Assembly (NCBI GenBank): GCA_002381225.1
Contig: DFSS01000056.1
Span: 1 to 6,667 of the forward strand
Reading direction: 5' to 3'
DNA length: 6,667 nt
From: Flavobacteriales bacterium UBA3431
GTDB taxonomy: Bacteria; Bacteroidota; Bacteroidia; Flavobacteriales; Schleiferiaceae
The stretch's first letter is position 1. Each line of letters begins with the position of its first letter. Of this stretch, positions 1 through 6,653 are shown one piece after another. The notes under the pieces were generated by a model that saw nothing but the letters and a program-made list of their open reading frames with translations, had not been told where the DNA came from and did not search any database. Made by a program: the position numbers and the translations under genes.

Positions 1-2
1 AT

Positions 3-1547
3 AGTGGTCATGTGATGGCCGACCTCGGAATGCGCTTGGTGCCCAACGCCCAAACGGAAGTGCTGGCCATGGTTCGAGTCCGCAATGATTATGGCGGTTT
101 TTGGGGCTCCGGAGTGACGTTTGACCTGCGCCAATTGCAAGTCAAGGGGCTAATTCAAGATCGTATTCGCTACACATTGGGCGATGTGGACTATGCGCTC
201 ACTCCCTTTACCTTTCATCGACCCGGCCCGTTGATGGCGGGAATTCTTCCCAGCACCATGGCCCACATGCAGCAAACGCTTGCAGGCTATGATGCCTTTA
301 CCACGGGTTACAACACGTGGCGACAGCAAGGAGGCACGGTAGAATTTCGCACTGGCTTTAAGCGTGGTCCTGAGCACGCGGATCAGTCTTTATTTGCCTT
401 TAGACAACGCGCTGGTTTTGGGGGCCAAGCCACGGAATCCTGGGCCTTCGGTGGAAGTTCACGTTGGAAATGGAATAACTTTCTGAATAGATCAGCCAGT
501 TCCATCTACACGGGTGTGAATGTGGTGAGCATCCGAGACATTGCGGGAAGTAGCAACGCCACGGACCTCTATGGAAATACGGTCATTACGGGCAGCGGTC
601 AAATTCCGCTCCACCGAAACCTATCCTTTTCTTTTGAGGCGGGCGGTTCACAAACCCAATGGCTCAGTGGGGACCAGGATGCCGATTACATGCTGCATGC
701 GAAGCTGGGTTATTTCAAAGGCCACATGGATAAAGGCATCAGTGTTCATACCCTAACCTACACGGAAGTAGGTCCAGACTTTTACAGTCCTGCGGCGCAA
801 ACCACGCCGAATATTAGTGGTTTGGCTCCGGCGGCATTCACGCGAATTGGCAATGAAAAGTCCATTCGGGAATGGACCTACCTGGATCTTTTTCGAGAGA
901 GCAACCTGAACAAATTCCGTTGGAACACTTCGCTCGGTTCGGATAACAATACCTACCTCATTATGGACCCTCGAGGGATAGCCACGCAAAATCGTCGGAC
1001 TTTGGAGGGCCAAAGTACGGTGGATGTTTGGAAGGGAGGACGGTTGGTGTCCTCGGCGGCTTGGGCTCAAGAAATCCGTGGCCAAGGAACGACGAAGCTC
1101 ACCCAGTTTTCGCGCATAGACGTAGCCTTGCATCAACGTGTCGATGTAGGACATGGAGCAAAATTTCATGCGCGTTATCGCGATCAACGGGCTTGGAGAA
1201 TCAACGTCGGGGATGATGTGCCGGATACCCGTTACAGCCTACCATGGTGGATTTTCGGCGCGGAGTTTATCTTGACAAAAGATGCGCGTTTTACGTTGCA
1301 TGCCGAGTATCTTCAATTGGCTCATTCAGGATTTGCCTTTGACATCCTGCGCAATGCAGAGAACCAAGTAACCGACATTCAAGGGGGAGAACGTTCTCAT
1401 ATGGAGCGAATTCCAAGTCTTTCCTTGAAGTATACGGCTTCAGAAAATTCAGATTTAACCATGGGTTGGTTGGGAAGTTTTGTGAAAACCTTAGACAACC
1501 AGTATTCCATCCAAAACCTCTACGTGCTCTATGCGATTTCATTCTAA
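3..1547 (+). CDS. Outer-membrane beta-barrel protein of unknown family, 5' incomplete
   Basis: The reading frame is open to the left edge and the first visible residues are already barrel-like, with no signal peptide, so the GTG at 12 and ATG at 15 are probably internal. About 514 C-terminal residues are present. They show many short alternating polar/hydrophobic stretches rich in Trp, Tyr and Phe, separated by Gly/Asn/Asp-rich turns. The last segment (QNLYVLYAISF) ends in Phe, the classic C-terminal signature recognised by the BAM machinery, so an outer-membrane location is well supported. Visible landmarks are RNDYGGFWGSGV (about nt 81-116), YTLGDVDYALTPFTF (about 171-215) and VGPDFYSPAAQT (about 768-803). 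I do not recognise the family. It does not look like the C-terminal part of a SusC transporter, although a plug domain upstream cannot be excluded. Its 3' end overlaps the next lipoprotein gene by 17 nt, which suggests co-translation and a shared role at the cell surface. Confidence 0.85.
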   Translation, partial: SGHVMADLGMRLVPNAQTEVLAMVRVRNDYGGFWGSGVTFDLRQLQVKGLIQDRIRYTLGDVDYALTPFTFHRPGPLMAGILPSTMAHMQQTLAGYDAFTTGYNTWRQQGGTVEFRTGFKRGPEHADQSLFAFRQRAGFGGQATESWAFGGSSRWKWNNFLNRSASSIYTGVNVVSIRDIAGSSNATDLYGNTVITGSGQIPLHRNLSFSFEAGGSQTQWLSGDQDADYMLHAKLGYFKGHMDKGISVHTLTYTEVGPDFYSPAAQTTPNISGLAPAAFTRIGNEKSIREWTYLDLFRESNLNKFRWNTSLGSDNNTYLIMDPRGIATQNRRTLEGQSTVDVWKGGRLVSSAAWAQEIRGQGTTKLTQFSRIDVALHQRVDVGHGAKFHARYRDQRAWRINVGDDVPDTRYSLPWWIFGAEFILTKDARFTLHAEYLQLAHSGFAFDILRNAENQVTDIQGGERSHMERIPSLSLKYTASENSDLTMGWLGSFVKTLDNQYSIQNLYVLYAISF

Positions 1548-2538
1548 ATTTTTAGTAGCTAGCCTAGGGCTGGCACTTCTCGTCGCAGGTTGTGAGCGTG
1601 ATTTGACGCCTGACGGCCCCTCGCTTTCCGATCTCTACGGCACCTTCAAGGTGAAAACGGCCTTAGCGGCATCCCTTGCTCAAGTGGATTTCAGTTCCGG
1701 GCAAAGCGTTTATTTCACGGCAGAAACCTCCATTTCCACTGACTTCATCCTGGAAATCAAGGGCCGAACGTCCGGAGCGGTCAAGCGCATAACCGGTAAG
1801 TCACGCACCCTGGATGCCACAAATGCCCTGTGGCAGGGAGAAACTTCACAATTCCCGACCTTCCAAACAGAGATATGCGATGTACAACTCACTTTCCCCG
1901 GCTATGCGGATACGTTAACCGCGGTGGTGACCGTAACGGGAAAACGCGTGGTGGAAGCGACTATTTTGGATGATTTTGAAGGAGGTTTCAATCCTTCTTG
2001 GACAAAGTTCATCCAGACTGGTGCCAACATGCAGTTCAGCGTACAGTCAGCCCCACCTTTGGCGGAAGGCACTAGTTATTATCGAATGGGAGGGACCGTG
2101 GCTTGGGACTGGCTCATTGGCATGTACGAGATGCCCAAAGCAAACATGAACGGGGGAGCCGGATTCCAGCTTTCCAACGATGCAGAAAAGGTCTTTTTTA
2201 ATGGCGTCTTCCGTCAAATGGCAGGCTTAGACAATGCCATCATTCTGTTACAGCTCCGCGAAGACGACAATGGGGACGGAACTTACAGCGAAGGCAGTGA
2301 AGACCTTTGGGCGGTAGAAATTCGGCCCGAAAGCGCTTGGGAATTAATGTCTTTCAAATACAGCGATCTGGTCACTTTGGTGAACGGCGCCGCCTCAGCC
2401 GCCATTGGAAATGGACTCCATGAGCCCGAAAAATTGCACCGCCTGTCCATCCTTTTCTTGGCCAATCCAAGCAGTGGTTATGCCCAGTGCGACGCAGATA
2501 TGCTCGCCTTTACGGAAAACGCCCCATTAGCGCTCTGA
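1531..2538 (+). CDS. Surface/outer-membrane lipoprotein with Ig-like and galactose-binding-like (CBM-type) domains
   Basis: This is a 335-aa lipoprotein. The start is fixed by a clear lipoprotein signal: basic N-terminus, hydrophobic core and lipobox LVAGC with the lipidated Cys at residue 21. Acidic residues follow the Cys (CERD), which is compatible with surface export in Bacteroidetes but does not prove it. Residues ~30-142 are beta-rich and probably form an Ig/PKD-like sandwich. Residues ~145-330 begin with LDDFEGG and contain EDDNGDGTYSEGSEDLW (244-260) and WELMSFKYSDL (270-280), a pattern I associate with galactose-binding-like jelly rolls of the CBM11/CIA30 type in Bacteroidetes glycan-binding lipoproteins. 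D245, N247, D249, G250 and Y252 fit a calcium-binding loop. No catalytic motif is seen. The inferred role is glycan capture or scaffolding at the outer membrane. The gene overlaps the barrel gene by 17 nt and the next lipoprotein gene by 1 nt. The fold assignment is by pattern only. Confidence 0.85.
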   Translation: MRFHSKFLVASLGLALLVAGCERDLTPDGPSLSDLYGTFKVKTALAASLAQVDFSSGQSVYFTAETSISTDFILEIKGRTSGAVKRITGKSRTLDATNALWQGETSQFPTFQTEICDVQLTFPGYADTLTAVVTVTGKRVVEATILDDFEGGFNPSWTKFIQTGANMQFSVQSAPPLAEGTSYYRMGGTVAWDWLIGMYEMPKANMNGGAGFQLSNDAEKVFFNGVFRQMAGLDNAIILLQLREDDNGDGTYSEGSEDLWAVEIRPESAWELMSFKYSDLVTLVNGAASAAIGNGLHEPEKLHRLSILFLANPSSGYAQCDADMLAFTENAPLAL

Positions 2539-3719
2539 TGAAGCATTTTTGGACCTTGACAATTTTCGGCTTGATGGCCTCTTGTACGTTGGCTCCAACG
2601 GGGCTTTATGAGATGCCTAATCGGGCGAATGATTATCCCAATATCCACGGATTTGCGTCGCTATCTGTCCTGGATGGCCCGACAGGTGATGAATTCTGGG
2701 TGTCCAAAGAGGCGCGCTCGTGTTTTTCCTATGCCGTCAGCGAGGAGGGAACCTACACCTTTCAATGGGACAAACCCGGTGGTGGGTGTGACTGGGTAGG
2801 AATGGGCGTTGGCTGGGACCAATGGAGTGGGAAGAATATGGCGGCCATCGTGGACGAGGCGGCTATGCGTCTCGTTGTGCGCCTTCCGCGCGGAGCACAA
2901 TCGCTGAAAACCCTTCCGCTGGCCTTTGGTTTTGAAGACTATTCGGGCCGTCAAGCCTGGATGGGCATGAGTTCCAATTACGTGGTGGATGGTCCTATTA
3001 CGGATCAGTGGACGGTTATTGATTTGCCGATGGGCTTGTTCAACTGGACCGAAATGGACTGCGACCCCTCCAATATCAAACAATTTATCACCCAGTTTGA
3101 AGGCGATGGCACCTTTGAGCTCCAAAAAATGGAGGTTGTTCCATTTGCGGGTTCTTTGCGCAAGAAGGTGAGTGCATCATGGACGCCCAATGGGGACTTG
3201 TTGTTTAATCTTCGTGTGGGGGACGCTATAGTGACGGGGGCTAGCACCCCAGATAGCCTCATCCTCACCGGACGATTTGAGGACCGCGAACCCTTCGTGA
3301 ATACCAAGCAGGGCACGGAACTTTGGAATGGCGATGCTTTAGAAGTGGCCTTTTCCGCTCAGCCCGTAACGAGTAAGCGACCCAGAACGAATTTTCTCTT
3401 TTCCGATGTGCACCTAGGCCTCAGCCTTGGGGAGCGTCCCGAGGTGGTCAATTTCCGAACGGGCGCCCTTATTCCGGTCAAGCGCGACATCCTCGTGGAT
3501 GAAGGAGGAGCGTTTACGCTGGTTAGCTGGAAACTCCCCTGGGCCAGCTTAAAGCGTGAAGGCTGGCAATTAGAAGGCCGCTACCTCTTGGAGGTGGCAC
3601 GGGACCAAGGAAACGCCAAAGGCCGAACCGAACAAATACGCTGGAATTCTGGTGAGGCGGAAGGCTTTCACTTGAACCCCGGACTCTGGGGAGAATTGAT
3701 CGTTCCCAAAAAACAGTAA
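2538..3719 (+). CDS. Lipoprotein with CBM11-like and C-terminal CBM9-like domains
   Basis: This is a 393-aa lipoprotein. The frame extends upstream to an ATG at 2487, but the start at 2538 is chosen because it begins a proper lipoprotein signal (MKHFWTLTIFGLMASC, Cys16) and its A is the last base of the preceding TGA (TGATG coupling). Residues ~25-205 resemble a galactose-binding-like sugar-binding domain: FQWDKPGGGCDWVGMGVGWD (75-94), LPLAFGFEDYSGRQAWMGM (126-144), FNWTEMDCDPSNIKQ (168-182) and a closing strand MEVVPF (198-203). Residues ~212-393 resemble a CBM9-like/DOMON-type sandwich, with LWNGDALEVAF (262-272) and SWKLPWASL (330-338) in the usual places. C62 and C84 could form a disulfide. 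There is no hydrolase active site, so it is inferred to bind glycan at the outer membrane for the GH3 enzyme encoded 17 nt downstream. The lipoprotein and operon calls are strong; ligand identity is unknown. Confidence 0.85.
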   Translation: MKHFWTLTIFGLMASCTLAPTGLYEMPNRANDYPNIHGFASLSVLDGPTGDEFWVSKEARSCFSYAVSEEGTYTFQWDKPGGGCDWVGMGVGWDQWSGKNMAAIVDEAAMRLVVRLPRGAQSLKTLPLAFGFEDYSGRQAWMGMSSNYVVDGPITDQWTVIDLPMGLFNWTEMDCDPSNIKQFITQFEGDGTFELQKMEVVPFAGSLRKKVSASWTPNGDLLFNLRVGDAIVTGASTPDSLILTGRFEDREPFVNTKQGTELWNGDALEVAFSAQPVTSKRPRTNFLFSDVHLGLSLGERPEVVNFRTGALIPVKRDILVDEGGAFTLVSWKLPWASLKREGWQLEGRYLLEVARDQGNAKGRTEQIRWNSGEAEGFHLNPGLWGELIVPKKQ

Positions 3720-3723
3720 GACC

Positions 3724-3738
3724 AATTTTACGACGAAT
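3724..3738 (+). repeat. Copy 1 of a short intergenic motif, AATTTT(A)CGACGAAT, at the bglX start
   Basis: The motif fills most of the 17-nt gap before bglX and runs into its ATG. A near-identical copy, lacking only the central A, lies upstream of coaE at 6007-6020. Whether this is a shared leader element or coincidence cannot be decided from two copies. Confidence 0.25.
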
Positions 3739-5971
3739 GAAAACACGTGCATTACTTGTTTTGATGCTGGCCGCTGGGCCTGCTTTTGCACAGAAAAAAC
3801 CAGTGGCGGAACGCGTAGATTCCGTTTTGGCGCTCATGACTTTAGAGGAAAAAGTCGGCCAAATGAACCAATACAATGGATTTTGGAATGCGACCGGGCC
3901 GGCGCCCGCTGGCGGTGATGCGGCCACGAAGTACACCCACCTCCGAAATGGTTGGGTCGGTTCCGTTCTCAATGTGCAGGGCGTAGAGGAAGTGCGTGCT
4001 ATGCAAAAGGTGGCCGTGGAGGAGACTCGATTGGGGATTCCCTTGATTTTCGCCTGTGACGTTATTCATGGCTACAAGACCTTGTCGCCTATTCCCTTGG
4101 CCGAAGCAGCTTCCTGGGATTTGGAGGCCATTGCCCAAAGTGCTCGACACGCGGCGGAGGAAGCCACCGCCTACGGCCTCAACTGGACCTTTGCACCCAT
4201 GGTCGACATTGCGCGCGATCCCCGCTGGGGCCGCATCATGGAGGGAGCGGGCGAGGATCCCTATTTGGGTAGCCGCATCGCGGAAGCGCGGGTCCACGGA
4301 TTCCAGGGCGACAACTTGGGTGATCCGACGACCATGGCCGCCTGTGCGAAGCACTTCGTGGGCTATGGCTTCAGCGAAGCCGGACGGGACTACAACACGG
4401 TGGACGTGAGCGAATACACCTTGCGGAATGTCATTTATCCCCCCTTCCAGGCCGCCAAGAAAGCGGGCGTGGCCACCTTCATGAATTCCTTCAACACGAT
4501 GAATGGCATTCCCGCCACGGGCAATCAAGCCCTGGTGGAAATGCTAAAAGTGGATTGGGGATTTGAGGGGGTTCTTGTCAGTGATTGGGGGTCCATCACA
4601 GAAATGCAAGCGCATGGCTATGCAGAGAATTTGAAGGCGGCAGCAGAGTTAGCGGCCCTTGCGCGATGTGATATCGACATGGAGTCCTTGGCCTACGTGC
4701 AGTATTTAGCCGCTTTAGTGCGTGAGGGAAGGGTTTCCGAAGACGTGGTGAACGACGCCGTGGTCCGCATCCTAACCCTCAAGTTTCATTTGGGCCTCAT
4801 GGACGATCCCTACCGGTACTGCCAACGTCCCGGAAGTTGGGAACCCACCACCTCCCCATGGTCCGCGGATGCCCAAGAATTGGCCGAAAAATCAGCCGTC
4901 CTCCTCAAGAACAATGGCATCTTGCCTCTGGCCAAGAAGCAAGCCATCGCACTCGTAGGCCCCATGGCTCAAGAGAAGAATAGTCCGTTGGGCAACTGGC
5001 GCGTCTCGAGCGATGACTTTACCGCTTTGTCGCTCTATGAAGGGTTGGTGCAGGTGCGCGGCGAAAAGCGCATGACGGTGGCCAGTGGTCCTGTCTTCTT
5101 GAAGGGCCCCATTAGCTTCCCATTTGAAGCCGAAATCAACACCACGGATACATCCGGCCTACACGCGGTGATTAAAGCCGCTAGAGAAGCGGAAATCGCC
5201 GTTCTCGCAGTGGGCGAGCATGGATTCCACTCCGGAGAAGCCCGGTCGCGCATGTCGCTGCACTTACCTGGTCTGCAAGAGCATATGATTCGTGAGGTAC
5301 TCAAGGTTCAAGAGCATGTCGTCCTGGTGTTGTATGCCGGCCGACCGATGATTCTGCCCGACGACATTACCGAACAAGTAGATGCCATCCTTTTGGCCTG
5401 GCAGCCCGGCACCATGGGCGGTCCGGCTATGGCTAATCTGCTGATGGGCAAGCGCTCTCCGAGTGGTCGCCTCCCAGTCACTTTCCCGCGCTCTGAGGGC
5501 CAAATCCCTCTGTACTATGGTGCCTACAACACGGGTCGTCCAGGTCCGTCCGATGCCGTATTCTGGTCCCACTATGGCGACGGTCCCAATTCACCGGCCT
5601 ATCCCTTTGGCTATGGTTTGACCTATTCCACGGTAACCTATACCGCGACACAGGCTAAGCAGATGGGGGATTCCATCGCCGTCCAAGCCCTCGTAAAGAA
5701 CGAAGGCAAGGTCGCAGTGGACGAAGTCGTTCAGCTCTACACGCGAGATCACCACAGCCGGGTAGGTGTACAGCCCGTCCGCCGTTTAATCGGATTCCAA
5801 CGCCTGTCATTGAAGCCAGGGGAAGAACGTATGGTGAACTTTAGCGTCACAGCCGATGAGTTGAGCGTGATGACTTCAGAAGGCGAGCGCCTATTTGAAC
5901 CAGGGACATTTAGCTTTTGGGTAGCGCCGCACAGTGCGGCGGGAACCCCGGCGACCTTTGACTGGAAATAA
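3737..5971 (+). CDS. bglX: Secreted glycoside hydrolase family 3 beta-glucosidase, BglX-like
   Basis: This 744-aa enzyme is close to the usual BglX length and appears intact. A type I signal peptide (MKTRALLVLMLAAGPAFA, cleavage before QKK) fixes the start and predicts a periplasmic location. The GH3 TIM barrel covers ~25-360, with CDVIHGYKT (107-115), DPRWGRIMEGAGEDPYL (161-177), AKHFVGYG (204-211) and the nucleophile D283 in GVLVSDWGS. The alpha/beta sandwich covers ~380-600. It supplies GEHGFHSGEARSR (493-505), where E501 is the likely acid/base, and SGRLPVTFPRS (576-586). PFGYGLTYS (623-631) leads into a C-terminal fibronectin-III-like domain (~645-732). The family hydrolyses terminal non-reducing beta-D-glucosyl residues from beta-gluco-oligosaccharides; exact linkage preference cannot be read from the sequence. 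The preceding two sugar-binding lipoproteins suggest it finishes glucan breakdown in the periplasm. No promoter is seen in the 17-nt gap upstream, so operon expression is likely. Some GH3 members are xylosidases, which is less likely here. Confidence 0.95.
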   Translation: MKTRALLVLMLAAGPAFAQKKPVAERVDSVLALMTLEEKVGQMNQYNGFWNATGPAPAGGDAATKYTHLRNGWVGSVLNVQGVEEVRAMQKVAVEETRLGIPLIFACDVIHGYKTLSPIPLAEAASWDLEAIAQSARHAAEEATAYGLNWTFAPMVDIARDPRWGRIMEGAGEDPYLGSRIAEARVHGFQGDNLGDPTTMAACAKHFVGYGFSEAGRDYNTVDVSEYTLRNVIYPPFQAAKKAGVATFMNSFNTMNGIPATGNQALVEMLKVDWGFEGVLVSDWGSITEMQAHGYAENLKAAAELAALARCDIDMESLAYVQYLAALVREGRVSEDVVNDAVVRILTLKFHLGLMDDPYRYCQRPGSWEPTTSPWSADAQELAEKSAVLLKNNGILPLAKKQAIALVGPMAQEKNSPLGNWRVSSDDFTALSLYEGLVQVRGEKRMTVASGPVFLKGPISFPFEAEINTTDTSGLHAVIKAAREAEIAVLAVGEHGFHSGEARSRMSLHLPGLQEHMIREVLKVQEHVVLVLYAGRPMILPDDITEQVDAILLAWQPGTMGGPAMANLLMGKRSPSGRLPVTFPRSEGQIPLYYGAYNTGRPGPSDAVFWSHYGDGPNSPAYPFGYGLTYSTVTYTATQAKQMGDSIAVQALVKNEGKVAVDEVVQLYTRDHHSRVGVQPVRRLIGFQRLSLKPGEERMVNFSVTADELSVMTSEGERLFEPGTFSFWVAPHSAAGTPATFDWK
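5925..5941. repeat. Perfect 17-nt GC-rich inverted repeat near the 3' end of bglX
   Basis: CGCCGCAC and GTGCGGCG flank a single central A. In RNA this allows a 7-bp, almost all-GC stem with a CAG loop. It lies inside the coding sequence (residues around APHSAAG, about 730-736), some 28 nt before the stop codon. No T-rich tract follows, so it does not qualify as an intrinsic terminator. It could slow 3' exonucleases or be a chance product of coding GC-rich residues. Confidence 0.4.
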
Positions 5972-6044
5972 GCCGACCCATGGCCGTTCCTGCAAAATCC
6001 TCGTAGAATTTTCGACGAATTCACGATTCGCCCTACCTTTCAGC
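5972..6044 (+). promoter_or_regulatory. 73-nt bglX-coaE spacer with a weak promoter candidate
   Basis: This is the longest non-coding gap in the window. TACCTTTC at 6034-6041 matches the Bacteroidetes -7 consensus TAnnTTTG except for the last base. A TTTTCG run ends about 20 nt upstream, where a -33 TTTG-like element would be expected. Initiation from it would give an almost leaderless coaE transcript. The inverted repeat CGAAT/ATTCG (6016-6030) has only a 5-bp stem and no following T tract, so it is not a convincing terminator. Read-through from bglX is equally possible. Confidence 0.2.
6007..6020 (+). repeat. Copy 2 of the short intergenic motif, AATTTTCGACGAAT, upstream of coaE
   Basis: This copy sits 24 nt before the coaE start codon. 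It differs from the copy before bglX by the loss of one A. It overlaps a small inverted repeat, CGAAT-tcacg-ATTCG (6016-6030). Confidence 0.25.
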
Positions 6045-6653
6045 ATGCCTCCAAAACACATTGGCCTAACCGGATCCATCGGTGCGGGCAAATCTACCGT
6101 AGCCTCGCTACTTGCTTCAAAAGGAATCCCTGTCTATGTGGCGGACGAGGCGGCCAAACGACTCATGGTGGAAGATGAAGGACTGAAAGCCGCGATAGAA
6201 GACGCCTTTGGACCAGGGATCTATGTGGAAGGGCAGTTGCAACGCAAAATTTTGGCTCAACGCGCGTTTGGGACGCCCGAGGCCACCGCTCAAATCAATG
6301 CGCTTGTGCATCCTGCCGTGCACGATGATTTTGTGGCTTGGCATTCGGCCCAAGTGGCTCCTTATATTCTTCGCGAAGCCGCTATTCTCTTTGAGTCTGG
6401 GACCTACCAAACGTGTGATGCGATTGTCGTGGTAGAGGCATCTAAAGAAGTCCGCATCCAAAGAGTCATGGAACGGTCGGGAATGACCCGTGAAGAGGTA
6501 GAGCAGCGGATGCAGCATCAATGGCCGGATGCCAAGCGTCGGGCTTACCTAACAGATCGTGATTTCATTGTGCAGAATGATGAAGATGAAGCCTCCCTTC
6601 GTGGTCAAGTGGATGTGTTACACGAAACATTGCTCCAGCGTTGCGGAAGATGA
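6045..6653 (+). CDS. coaE: Dephospho-CoA kinase
   Basis: CoaE phosphorylates the 3'-hydroxyl of dephospho-CoA with ATP, the last step of coenzyme A synthesis in the cytoplasm. The 202-aa product matches the usual family length of about 200. The Walker A P-loop GSIGAGKST is at residues 10-18. Further family features are VADEAAKRL (32-40) with the conserved Asp34, HP (89-90), EAAILFESG (111-119), the LID-region stretch RIQRVMERSGMT (137-148), EEVEQRMQHQWP (150-161) and a late ND pair (178-179). The frame is open back to 5934 inside bglX, but the ATG at 6045 places the first beta-strand (HIGLTGS) directly before the P-loop, as in known CoaE proteins, so the upstream extension is rejected. It lies 73 nt after bglX, and its stop overlaps the next start as ATGA. 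It has no functional link to glycan use; the location looks like ordinary gene packing. Confidence 0.95.
   Translation: MPPKHIGLTGSIGAGKSTVASLLASKGIPVYVADEAAKRLMVEDEGLKAAIEDAFGPGIYVEGQLQRKILAQRAFGTPEATAQINALVHPAVHDDFVAWHSAQVAPYILREAAILFESGTYQTCDAIVVVEASKEVRIQRVMERSGMTREEVEQRMQHQWPDAKRRAYLTDRDFIVQNDEDEASLRGQVDVLHETLLQRCGR

Noticed and set aside
753..1187. 144-codon minus-strand frame within the barrel gene
   Set aside because: It is a shadow of the barrel coding frame, Arg/Ser-rich, with no recognisable motif.
3..1547. Calling the barrel protein a SusC/TonB-dependent transporter
   Set aside because: No plug domain, TonB box or SusC-like motif is visible in the present part, and the missing N-terminus cannot be judged.
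1544..1568. Cluster of small palindromes (CTAAATTTTTAG, GCTAGC, CCTAGG) at the barrel-lipoprotein overlap
   Set aside because: The arms are very short and the bases encode the signal peptide of the lipoprotein, so there is no evidence of an operator or attachment site.
2487..2537. Upstream extension of the second lipoprotein to an ATG at 2487
   Set aside because: It would put an Arg-rich 17-residue leader before a canonical lipoprotein signal peptide and overlap the previous gene by 52 nt. The ATG at 2538 explains everything.
2661..3125. 154-codon minus-strand frame within the second lipoprotein gene
   Set aside because: It is antisense to a well-supported gene with a lipoprotein signal and domain motifs, and shows no features of its own.
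3523..3972. 149-codon minus-strand frame spanning the lipoprotein 2-bglX junction
   Set aside because: It crosses two real genes on the opposite strand and has no domain, signal or plausible start context.
4347..4358. Inverted repeat CGAAG-CA-CTTCG in bglX
   Set aside because: It encodes the conserved GH3 AKHF motif, so protein constraint explains it.
3842..4528. 228-codon open frame on the minus strand inside bglX
   Set aside because: It is fully antisense to the conserved GH3 catalytic domain, has low-complexity Gly/Arg/His-rich content and no recognisable domain. GC-rich coding DNA commonly gives such shadows.
5934..6044. Upstream extension of CoaE into bglX
   Set aside because: The extra 37 residues have no counterpart in CoaE, which starts just before its P-loop, and part of them overlaps the end of bglX.
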